A DNA stretch of 6,825 bases from Humisphaera sp. (lineage in GTDB: Bacteria > Planctomycetota > Phycisphaerae > Tepidisphaerales > Tepidisphaeraceae): assembly GCA_025351525.1 (NCBI GenBank), contig JANXVV010000105.1:1-6825 (forward strand), given 5' to 3'. The notes under the pieces were generated by a model. That model was not told the origin of the DNA. It searched no databases and saw nothing but the letters and a program-made list of their open reading frames with translations. The stretch's first letter is position 1; the number at the start of each line of letters is the position of its first letter. The position numbers and the translations under genes were made by a program. Shown here in pieces: positions 1 through 5,041 of this stretch.

Positions 1-1437
1 AATTGTATCCGCCATCGCGAAGTTTTTGGTCTTCCGGGCGTCATTGCGCAGGGCGATCAACAACTTCATCAGCCCATCAGTCAGGCCGCCATCTTCCTTC
101 GCAGGTTCATGGCGTTGGCGGAACAGGCCAAGCACCTGCCCTAAGTTTCGGGCCGTGTGTACGGCCGCCGCGATTCCAGCGGTCGTCTCCTCATGCTTGC
201 TTCGCTCGACCCCGCTCGATTCGATGAAACTGTTCGTCGCCCCCGCCAATTCATGCAGCACGGCGATCGCGCCGGCGGTGTTGAAGTCATCATCCATCAT
301 CTCAAGGAACTTCATCTTGAACGACAGAACCAGCCGCACAAACTCCGTCATCACCGCGACATCCAGCAGCTCGCGCGAGGCGCCCTCCATGTCCACGCCT
401 TTATCCGGCATCGGCTGCCCGGTGAGACGCTCGATCCGATCGAACAGGCGATGGAAAGTGGACAGCCCTTTCTTGCACGAGGCAAGCACCGCATCGCTGA
501 AATCGATCTGCGAGCGATAGTGCGTGCTGAGCAGCAGGTATCGCACGACATCGGGAGAATTTTCAAGGATCAGGTCCCGCGCGTCGATCACGTTGCCGAG
601 GCTTTTGCTCTGCTTGACCATCTCATAATCGCCGCCGGCCACTTTTGTTTTGATGCGGGTCAGTCCGTTGTGCATCCAATAGTTGACGAACGTTTTGCCG
701 GTGCAGCATTCGCTTTGGGCCAGTTCATTTTCGTGATGAGGGAACATCAGGTCCATGCCCCCGCCGTGGATGTCGAAGGTCTCCCCGAGATATTTCATGC
801 TCATGGCCGAGCACTCGATATGCCATCCCGGCCGGCCGGGGCCCCAGGGGGAATCCCACATCGGTTCACCGGGCTTGGCGGCTTTCCACAGCGCGAAATC
901 CGCCGGGTTCCGCTTGCCGGCCCCTTCCAGCGTGCGGGTGCCCGCCTCTGATTCTTCAAGCCGGCGATTGGAAAGTTTGCCGTAGTCCTGATCCTTCGTC
1001 ACGTCGAACCAGACATTGCCGTTCGAGGCGTAGGCGAAGGACTTGTCGATCAGCGCCTGACACACCGCGACGATCTCGGTCATGTGTTCCGAAGCCTTCG
1101 GCGTCTTGTCGATCGTGTCGATCCCGAGCAATCCGAGACACTCGAAATAATCCTTCGTGTACTTCTCCGCCAACAGCGGCATGCTGGTTTTTTCCTCCTC
1201 GGCGGCGTGAATCAACTTGTCATCCACATCGGTGATGTTGACCACCCAGGTCACCTCAAACCCCTTGTAAAGCAGATACCGTTTCACGGCGTCAAAGATC
1301 ACCGGCCCGACCATGTGCCCCATGTGCGGTGGCTTGTACACCGTCGGCCCGCAGAGGTAGATCCCCACCTTTCCGGGCGTGACCGGTTGAAACGATACTT
1401 TCGTCCGACTCAGACTGTTGTAGATGCGCAGGGACAT
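1..1437 (-). CDS. cysS: Cysteinyl-tRNA synthetase, C-terminus cut by window edge
   Basis: This gene encodes the class I aminoacyl-tRNA synthetase that charges tRNA-Cys with cysteine in the cytoplasm. I read 479 codons from ATG at 1437 to base 1 with no stop, so only the last few tens of residues should be missing. The Rossmann catalytic fold begins at CGPTVY (29-34), followed by the HIGH-type motif HMGH (38-41) and NITDVDDK (67-74). The zinc ligands C29, C209, H234 and E238 (in HIEC and HHENE) are all present. The second signature reads KQSKS (275-279) instead of KMSKS, after a short insertion (about 261-273) relative to the E. coli enzyme. A helical tRNA-binding C-terminal region follows. 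AAGGA at 1446-1442, four bases upstream, supports this start. ispF lies 81 bp upstream on the same strand and the two may be co-transcribed. The family assignment is certain; only the 3' end is unseen. Confidence 0.97.
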   Translation of the reverse strand, partial: MSLRIYNSLSRTKVSFQPVTPGKVGIYLCGPTVYKPPHMGHMVGPVIFDAVKRYLLYKGFEVTWVVNITDVDDKLIHAAEEEKTSMPLLAEKYTKDYFECLGLLGIDTIDKTPKASEHMTEIVAVCQALIDKSFAYASNGNVWFDVTKDQDYGKLSNRRLEESEAGTRTLEGAGKRNPADFALWKAAKPGEPMWDSPWGPGRPGWHIECSAMSMKYLGETFDIHGGGMDLMFPHHENELAQSECCTGKTFVNYWMHNGLTRIKTKVAGGDYEMVKQSKSLGNVIDARDLILENSPDVVRYLLLSTHYRSQIDFSDAVLASCKKGLSTFHRLFDRIERLTGQPMPDKGVDMEGASRELLDVAVMTEFVRLVLSFKMKFLEMMDDDFNTAGAIAVLHELAGATNSFIESSGVERSKHEETTAGIAAAVHTARNLGQVLGLFRQRHEPAKEDGGLTDGLMKLLIALRNDARKTKNFAMADTI

Positions 1438-1441
1438 GAAA

Positions 1442-1446
1442 TCCTT
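1442..1446 (-). promoter_or_regulatory. Shine-Dalgarno site of cysS
   Basis: AAGGA on the minus strand is followed by TTTC and then ATG at 1437. The 4-nt spacing is slightly short but it supports the chosen cysS start. Confidence 0.55.
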
Positions 1447-1472
1447 AACGTTCTCGACTTGGAAAGAAACGC

Positions 1473-1485
1473 GGCCCTCCGGGCC
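1473..1485 (-). other. GC-rich hairpin between ispF and cysS
   Basis: GGCCC and GGGCC (five base pairs, three-base loop) lie in the 81-bp gap between the ispF stop and the cysS start. On the minus strand they are followed by a mixed pyrimidine run (GCGTTTCTTTCC) rather than a clean T-tract. It is therefore at best a weak attenuator or processing hairpin, not a convincing terminator. Confidence 0.25.
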
Positions 1486-1518
1486 ACCGCTAAACGAATC
1501 GGGGCGGCGGTGCGACCG

Positions 1519-2013
1519 TCATGTTTTTTTCAGCATCACCACCGCGTGGGCCGCAATGGCCTCGCCGCGACCGATCGCATCGCAGCCTTCGTTCGTGCCG
1601 GCCTTCACGTTCACCGCCATCCGCTCATCGCCCAGCATCTCCCGCAACGACGCGAGCATGGCCGGTTTGAAGGGCTTGATCTTAGGCTTTTCCACCAGCA
1701 ACGTCACGTCAAGATTCACCAGCTCATATCCGGCTTCTCGCACGCGCCCGTAAACCGTCTCGACAAACACCCGGCTGGCGGCCCCTTTCCACCTCGATTC
1801 AGTATCCGGAAAATGCTCGCCAATATCGCCCCAGCCCATCGCGCCGAGTAAAGCATCGACCAGGGCATGGAGAACCACGTCGCCGTCGCTGTGGGCGATG
1901 GGACTGATCTGATCGGAGACGAGGACGCCGCCCAGCAGCAAATTACCGCCGGGCTGGAGGCGGTGCAGGTCGTAACCGTGACCGATGCGGAAGGGGAGGG
2001 GAATGTTGTTCAT
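1519..2013 (-). CDS. ispF: 2-C-methyl-D-erythritol 2,4-cyclodiphosphate synthase
   Basis: IspF converts CDP-ME 2-phosphate to ME-cyclodiphosphate with release of CMP, the fifth step of the MEP isoprenoid pathway. It is a cytoplasmic homotrimer. The 164 residues match the usual length of about 155-165. Visible landmarks are GYDLH (13-17), whose D15 and H17 are zinc ligands; AHSDGDVVLHA (40-50), with third zinc ligand H49; GDIGEHFPDT (62-71); VEKPKI (107-112); and the nucleotide-binding segment KAGTNEG...GRGEAIAAHA (137-157). All expected catalytic elements are intact. No ispD is fused or adjacent. The ATG at 2013 puts the protein start just before RIGHGYD as in homologues, although its Shine-Dalgarno match is poor. 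It sits 82 bp downstream of the response regulator and 81 bp upstream of cysS on the same strand. The function is independent of the two-component genes, so any co-transcription would be incidental. Confidence 0.97.
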   Translation of the reverse strand: MNNIPLPFRIGHGYDLHRLQPGGNLLLGGVLVSDQISPIAHSDGDVVLHALVDALLGAMGWGDIGEHFPDTESRWKGAASRVFVETVYGRVREAGYELVNLDVTLLVEKPKIKPFKPAMLASLREMLGDERMAVNVKAGTNEGCDAIGRGEAIAAHAVVMLKKT

Positions 2014-2034
2014 CGCTTTATGATTTGCGGCTTT

Positions 2035-2103
2035 TAATTCGTAATACGTAATTCGTCATTAAAGATTGATTCGTGAATTCGAATTTCGTCATTCGTCATT
2101 CAT
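2035..2103. repeat. AT-rich heptad-like tandem repeat in regulator/ispF gap
   Basis: This is a run of imperfect 7-bp units. TAATTCG (2035-2041), TAATACG (2042-2048), TAATTCG (2049-2055) and TCATT come first. After a short break come AATTTCG, TCATTCG and TCATTCA (2082-2102). The middle holds an inverted pair ATTCG/CGAAT (2069-2084). The last units overlap the TGA stop of the response-regulator gene (2098-2096), so the repeat has grown into, or supplied, the end of that gene. It is much more AT-rich than its surroundings. Its function is unknown. It also forms the only available 5' region of ispF, so it may contain that gene's promoter, but I cannot pick out a clear one. Confidence 0.6.
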
Positions 2104-3490
2104 CCGTCTCATCCACTTCTCCAAACCCATAGTCTTTGATCTTCCTATACAGCGTCCGCTCCCCGATCCCCAAAATTTTCGCGGCTTGCTCGCGATTGCC
2201 GTGGACGCGCTTGAGCGTATTGCGGATCGCCTCCTTCTCAAGCTCTTCCAAACTGGTTTCACCGAGTTGAGACAGGATGCCGGGAGCTTCCGGTTTCAAC
2301 GGGCGAATATCGGCGGGCAGCGTATCGACATCCAGCACGCCATCCATCGACAGAACCACCATGTTCTCAATCGCCGTTTTCAGTTGACGCACGTTGCCCG
2401 GCCAACTGAAGTTCATCAACACCTGCCTCGCCTCGGGGGTCATGCGGTCGACGGTCTTGTGGTGCTTCTCGGCGGCTTGGTTCATGAAAAAATGGATCAG
2501 CACTGGGATATCTTCACGCCGTTCGCGCAGGGGCGGCAACTCGATCGTGACGCCCTTGATGCGGAAGTAGAGATCCTCGCGGAAATGCCGGTCGGCAACC
2601 ATCTCGGCGAGCTTGCGGTTGGTGGCACTAATCAGCCGCACGTCCACCTGGATCGGTTCGTTGGCCCCGAGGCGCACCACCTCCCCGTTCTCCAAAACAC
2701 GCAGCAGCTTGGCCTGCATCGGTGCGGGCATGTCGCCGATTTCATCCATGAAAAGCGTGCCGGAATCCGCATGTTCAAAACGGCCTTCGCGGTCGCTCTG
2801 GGCGCCGGTGAACGCGCCTTTCACATGGCCGAACAATTCATCCTCCAGGATATTCTCGCTGAGCCCCGCGCAGTTCAACGCCACCAGGCGATTTTTTCGG
2901 CGACGGCTGTGGTTGTGGATCGCGCGGGCGATCAATTCCTTGCCCGTCCCACTCTCGCCCAAAACCAACACGGGGATATCACTGACCGCCACCTGCCTGG
3001 CCGTCTGCAACACCTTCCGCATCGACTCGCTCGTGCCGATGATCCCCTCGAAACCGGCCTGAGTGTCGATCTGTTCCTGAAGCACTTGATTCTGACGTTG
3101 TAGCAAAGAAGTTTCGACGGCTCGGTTGACCTGGGCCCGAAAGTCCTCCAGATCGAGCGGCTTTTCGATGAAGTCGAACGCGCCGAACCCCATCGCCTCT
3201 TTATAGGTTTTCACCGCGCCGTGAGCCGTCACCAGAATCACCGGCGGCGGGGGGGACTGCCGCCGGGCCAGTTTCAGCACCTCCAATCCATCGCGCCGGC
3301 CATCCATCATCAGATCCGTCACGACGACGTCGAACTTCTTTTTCGCCAATCGAGCGGTGGCCTCTTCCAGGTTGTAAGTGACCTCGCAGCGATGACCGAT
3401 CCGCTGCAACGCCTCACACATCACCTGCGCGTGGTCCTGCTCATCGTCGACGATCAGGATGGTCGCTTTTTTGGTCTCGATTTCGGGCAT
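2096..3490 (-). CDS. NtrC-family sigma-54-dependent response regulator
   Basis: This is a cytoplasmic transcription activator of 464 residues with the standard three-domain layout. The receiver domain (about 9-125) has acidic residues D15/D16, phospho-acceptor D59, T88 and K110. The AAA+ domain (about 150-385) has Walker A GESGTGKE (178-185), the sigma-54-contacting GAFTGA loop (225-230), Walker B LFMDE (246-250), the arginine-rich FREDLYFR segment (303-310) and sensor II WPGNVRQL (363-370). A Fis-type helix-turn-helix (about 414-454, GNREQAAKILGIGERTLYRK) binds DNA. All key residues are intact, so it should hydrolyse ATP and remodel sigma-54 holoenzyme when phosphorylated. The histidine kinase 195 bp upstream on the same strand is the likely partner. 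No good Shine-Dalgarno precedes the ATG. The target regulon cannot be told from this sequence, and homology to ZraR/AtoC-type regulators is general only. Confidence 0.96.
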   Translation of the reverse strand: MPEIETKKATILIVDDEQDHAQVMCEALQRIGHRCEVTYNLEEATARLAKKKFDVVVTDLMMDGRRDGLEVLKLARRQSPPPPVILVTAHGAVKTYKEAMGFGAFDFIEKPLDLEDFRAQVNRAVETSLLQRQNQVLQEQIDTQAGFEGIIGTSESMRKVLQTARQVAVSDIPVLVLGESGTGKELIARAIHNHSRRRKNRLVALNCAGLSENILEDELFGHVKGAFTGAQSDREGRFEHADSGTLFMDEIGDMPAPMQAKLLRVLENGEVVRLGANEPIQVDVRLISATNRKLAEMVADRHFREDLYFRIKGVTIELPPLRERREDIPVLIHFFMNQAAEKHHKTVDRMTPEARQVLMNFSWPGNVRQLKTAIENMVVLSMDGVLDVDTLPADIRPLKPEAPGILSQLGETSLEELEKEAIRNTLKRVHGNREQAAKILGIGERTLYRKIKDYGFGEVDETDE

Positions 3491-3499
3491 AGCGGGGAT

Positions 3500-3528
3500 A
3501 AAATAAGACAGACAACGGTGGAGGGCAA
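3500..3528 (-). promoter_or_regulatory. Weak candidate promoter just upstream of the regulator gene
   Basis: On the minus strand TTGCCC (4 of 6 to the -35 consensus), 17 bases and TATTTT (4 of 6 to the -10) end nine bases before the ATG at 3490. A transcript from it would be nearly leaderless, which would fit the missing ribosome-binding site. Both boxes are weak, so this is only a suggestion. Confidence 0.2.
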
Positions 3529-3533
3529 CCGTT
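3514..3533. other. Inverted repeat AACGGT-N8-ACCGTT upstream of the regulator
   Basis: There are six-base arms at 3514-3519 and 3528-3533, centred about 33 bp upstream of the regulator's ATG. Dyads of this size can be binding sites for Fis-type helix-turn-helix dimers, so autoregulation is possible. The dyad is short enough to arise by chance. Confidence 0.25.
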
Positions 3534-3552
3534 CATTTTCTTAAACATAGTT

Positions 3553-3578
3553 GTGGCACGGGCTTCCAGCCCGTGTTA
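3553..3578 (+). repeat. REP arm 1
   Basis: Begins GTGGCACGGGCT and ends GTGTTA. It has an eight-base-pair internal stem (3558-3565 with 3569-3576) and a three-base loop. Confidence 0.85.
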
Positions 3579-3636
3579 ACGGTCTGACTTTTCAGAGAAA
3601 CCACAAATGAGAAATTTATTTTTTGTCGGAGCCCTC

Positions 3637-3662
3637 TAACACGGGCTGGAAGCCCGTGCCAC
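3637..3662 (-). repeat. REP arm 2, exact inverted copy of arm 1
   Basis: Read on the minus strand it is identical to arm 1 at all 26 positions. Such complete identity suggests recent insertion, or selection for the paired structure. Confidence 0.85.
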
Positions 3663-3685
3663 GATGAAGTTTTGAAAACGCGCGG

Positions 3686-4486
3686 CTACATCGGCAAATG
3701 CACCTGGAAATTCGACCCTTTCCCCACTTCACTGCTCACCGTGATTCGCCCGCCATGCTCCTGAACGATGCGAAGCGCCATTGCCAGCCCAAGCCCCGTG
3801 CCCCCTTTTTTGGTCGAGTAATACGCGTCGAAAATGCTGTTCATCGCCTCGGCTGGAATACCCCCGCCGGTGTCGATCACATCAATGACCGCTTCGCCCT
3901 CCTGATACCGCGCCGAAAGAATCAGCTCACCTCCCTGCTGACCCGATTTCCCGGTCATCGCCTGCACCGCGTTCAGCATCAGATTCAATACCGCCTGCTT
4001 GATCAGCTTCGGGTCGCCGTTGACGATTACGGGTTGCGCCGAGGGTTTCCAGCGCGCCTGAACCCGATTCACCTGCGCCTGCGGCGTGAAAAAATCGACC
4101 AGCTCCTCCAGCACCAGATTCAGATCAACCGGTTGACGATCCAATTCCAGTTTACCGGCGTATCGCAGAAAATCGTCGAGGATGTCCCGCAATCGCGACG
4201 TCTCGCGCTGCACGAGATTCAATCGGTTGTTGATCCGCCCGTACATCGCATCGCCCTGCGGCAAATCCTCCTGAAGCAGTTGCAGATTGAGCTGCACCGT
4301 CGACAGCGGATTCTTGATCTCATGCGCCAACCCCCCGGTCAGTGTCCCCAACTCCGCCAAGCGCTCGGCTTGCCTGGCACGCCGCTCCGAACTCAACATT
4401 CGCCGATAAAACGAAACCGCCGCCAGGCTCGCGCCGGCGAGCCCACCGACCAATCCCATCGCCAATCCCCAGCCGAAAGAGCTCAT
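3686..4486 (-). CDS. Membrane-anchored sensor histidine kinase, NtrB-like, no sensor domain
   Basis: At 266 residues this is a minimal kinase. A single glycine/alanine-rich hydrophobic stretch (about 5-26) anchors it to the membrane. A short basic linker and coiled segment (28-46) follow. The HisKA dimerisation domain carries phospho-accepting H55 in GLAHEIKNPLS. The HATPase domain follows, with N-box LNLMLNAVQ (167-175), G1 box DTGGGIP (205-211), an F-box region FDAYYSTKKGG (219-229) and G2 GTGLGLA (229-235). There is no PAS, HAMP, GAF or periplasmic domain, so the signal must come through the membrane helix or a partner protein. HEIKNPL and STKKGGTGLGLA are typical of the NtrB/ZraS class that pairs with NtrC-type regulators, and the next gene downstream is one. 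The ATG lacks a clear Shine-Dalgarno, and I see no alternative in-frame start just upstream. The specific signal is unknown. Confidence 0.93.
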   Translation of the reverse strand: MSSFGWGLAMGLVGGLAGASLAAVSFYRRMLSSERRARQAERLAELGTLTGGLAHEIKNPLSTVQLNLQLLQEDLPQGDAMYGRINNRLNLVQRETSRLRDILDDFLRYAGKLELDRQPVDLNLVLEELVDFFTPQAQVNRVQARWKPSAQPVIVNGDPKLIKQAVLNLMLNAVQAMTGKSGQQGGELILSARYQEGEAVIDVIDTGGGIPAEAMNSIFDAYYSTKKGGTGLGLAMALRIVQEHGGRITVSSEVGKGSNFQVHLPM

Positions 4487-4529
4487 CGGGGAAGTGTAAC
4501 AAAGGAGTGAAAAGTTGTAAGTCTACTTC

Positions 4530-4560
4530 GTCAGCTTCGGTGACCGTGTAACCTCACACG
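4530..4560. other. Two small adjacent hairpins between the cold-shock and kinase genes
   Basis: GTCA and TGAC flank a C(TTCG)G loop at 4530-4544. CGTGT and ACACG flank six bases at 4545-4560. They fall in the 97-bp gap after the cold-shock gene on the minus strand. Neither is followed by a T-run, so I do not call a terminator. They could be processing or attenuation structures. The rest of the gap shows nothing else. Confidence 0.25.
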
Positions 4561-4583
4561 ATGATGACGACCTGGCTGACAAC

Positions 4584-4817
4584 TCAATTCCCCACCGCCA
4601 TTTTCACCTCGCTGACGATCCGCCGCACAGTCTTGGCGGACAGGCCTTTGTCGCCGGTGTATTCCTCGTATTCGACCTGCTCGCCATCCTTAAGCGCGCG
4701 AAAGCCCTCTCCACCGATCGAACTGAAATGAACGAAAACATCGCGACCCTGGGCGTCGACGATAAACCCGAATCCCTTTTTAGAATCGAACCACTTGACG
4801 GTCCCGATCTGTGACAT
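4584..4817 (-). CDS. Cold-shock domain protein, CspA family
   Basis: This is a 77-residue single-domain OB-fold nucleic-acid-binding protein. It opens with IGTVKWFDSKKGFGFI (4-19), containing RNP1 K14-GFGFI, and continues with RNP2 VFVHF (27-31). The aromatic residues that stack on RNA or single-stranded DNA (W9, F16, F18, F28, H30, F31) are present. Family members act as RNA chaperones, and many are induced by cold or expressed constitutively. Which applies here cannot be told from the protein. The C-terminal tail (about 66-77) is slightly longer than in E. coli CspA. GAGGA at 4831-4827, nine bases before the ATG, supports the start. It is the first gene of the minus-strand series and is preceded by a long structured leader. 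The kinase gene starts 97 bp downstream. Confidence 0.96.
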   Translation of the reverse strand: MSQIGTVKWFDSKKGFGFIVDAQGRDVFVHFSSIGGEGFRALKDGEQVEYEEYTGDKGLSAKTVRRIVSEVKMAVGN

Positions 4818-4826
4818 AACCCTTCT

Positions 4827-4831
4827 TCCTC
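4827..4831 (-). promoter_or_regulatory. Shine-Dalgarno site of the cold-shock gene
   Basis: GAGGA lies nine bases upstream of ATG at 4817 on the minus strand. A second purine run, GAAGGG, lies two bases from the start and is too close to be used alone. Confidence 0.55.
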
Positions 4832-4834
4832 AGG

Positions 4835-4898
4835 TCGCCGCTTGAAGATGTGACGGCGAGACTGAAACAAATTGTGAACAGGCGGTGCCGAATCCGCC
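4835..4898 (-). promoter_or_regulatory. Candidate structured 5' leader of the cold-shock gene
   Basis: Two potential stems lie between the putative transcription start and the Shine-Dalgarno. TCGCCG/CGGCGA (4835-4840 with 4854-4859) has a 13-nt loop. GGCGG/CCGCC (4881-4885 with 4894-4898) has an eight-nt loop. Long structured leaders that refold in the cold are established for enterobacterial csp mRNAs. Extending that to this leader is inference, since I see no recognisable cold-box sequence. Confidence 0.3.
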
Positions 4899-4924
4899 AT
4901 GACGTGCGGCAGCTCACACAAACA

Positions 4925-4953
4925 ATTGTATGTCAGAACAAATCGATTGTTGA
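4925..4953 (-). promoter_or_regulatory. Candidate sigma-70-type promoter of the cold-shock gene
   Basis: On the minus strand TCAACA at 4953-4948 (4 of 6), a 17-base spacer and TACAAT at 4930-4925 (5 of 6) form a reasonable promoter. Transcription would start near 4918, giving a leader of roughly 100 nt. The -10 box overlaps the palindrome ACAATTGT (4922-4929). Confidence 0.4.
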
Positions 4954-4978
4954 AAGAGGATTAAGTTCATTGCAGATT
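4950..4978 (+). promoter_or_regulatory. Weak candidate promoter of the aldo/keto reductase gene
   Basis: TTGAAA at 4950-4955 (5 of 6), a 17-base spacer and CAGATT at 4973-4978 (3 of 6) lie in the divergent region. The -35 box would overlap that of the opposing cold-shock promoter, so the two could compete. The -10 match is poor. Confidence 0.2.
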
Positions 4979-5022
4979 CACTTGCGCTTATGGCAAAATG
5001 CACTCGGTAAACGGCACCCTTC

Positions 5023-5029
5023 AAAGGGG
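5023..5029 (+). promoter_or_regulatory. Ribosome-binding site that bears on the reductase start
   Basis: AAAGGGG lies 12 bases before ATG 5042 but only six before the in-frame GTG at 5036. The spacing favours GTG (adding Met-Ser), while family alignment and codon preference favour ATG. A short CCCT/AGGG stem (5017-5020 with 5025-5028) could partly mask the site. Confidence 0.4.
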
Positions 5030-5041
5030 ATTATTGTGTCT

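Larger units (their letters stand above)
3553..3662. repeat. REPIN-like element: two inverted 26-bp REP palindromes
   Basis: Two exactly complementary 26-bp arms, 3553-3578 and 3637-3662, enclose a 58-bp AT-rich spacer. Each arm is itself a hairpin: CACGGGCT, loop TCC, AGCCCGTG, with outer GTGG and TTA flanks. A tetranucleotide followed by a palindrome, paired head-to-head over about 110 bp, is the architecture of REP doublets (REPINs/BIMEs). In other bacteria these are moved by REP-associated tyrosine transposases (RAYTs). No transposase is encoded here, so this would be a non-autonomous copy. It fills the gap between the histidine kinase and response-regulator genes. Transcribed, it could fold as two small hairpins or one long 26-bp stem, which may protect the kinase mRNA 3' end or dampen expression of the regulator. 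I see no clear target-site duplication. Confidence 0.85.

Noticed and set aside
157..951. Plus-strand open frame (264 codons) opposite cysS
   Set aside because: It shadows a confident CysRS reading frame, its translation is low-complexity His/Arg-rich, and it resembles no family.
1084..1851. Plus-strand open frame (255 codons) spanning the cysS-ispF junction
   Set aside because: It overlaps two certain minus-strand genes and shows no domain of its own.
2066..3103. Long plus-strand open frame (345 codons) opposite the regulator gene
   Set aside because: It is the antisense of an unmistakable NtrC-type gene, has no recognisable domain, and is explained by GC-rich third positions.
3554..3570. 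TGGCACG in the REP arm as a sigma-54 (-24/-12) promoter
   Set aside because: The -24 half looks perfect, but the -12 GC is not at the required 10-base distance from GG (CA is found instead). The motif belongs to the palindromic repeat.
3553..3662. Inverted 26-bp arms as the ends of a MITE or full insertion sequence
   Set aside because: Each arm is itself a hairpin, and there is no target duplication and no transposase remnant. A REP doublet fits better than terminal inverted repeats.
3698..4510. Plus-strand open frame (270 codons) opposite the histidine kinase
   Set aside because: It is antisense to a gene with all kinase boxes intact and has an Arg/His/Gln-rich composition typical of shadow frames.
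4530..4560. Rho-independent terminator after the cold-shock gene
   Set aside because: The stems are only four to five base pairs and no T-run follows on the minus strand.
4850..5041. 64-residue N-terminal extension of the aldo/keto reductase
   Set aside because: The family start is at MKYRTLGKTG. The extension lies in the divergent promoter region and has no similarity to the family.
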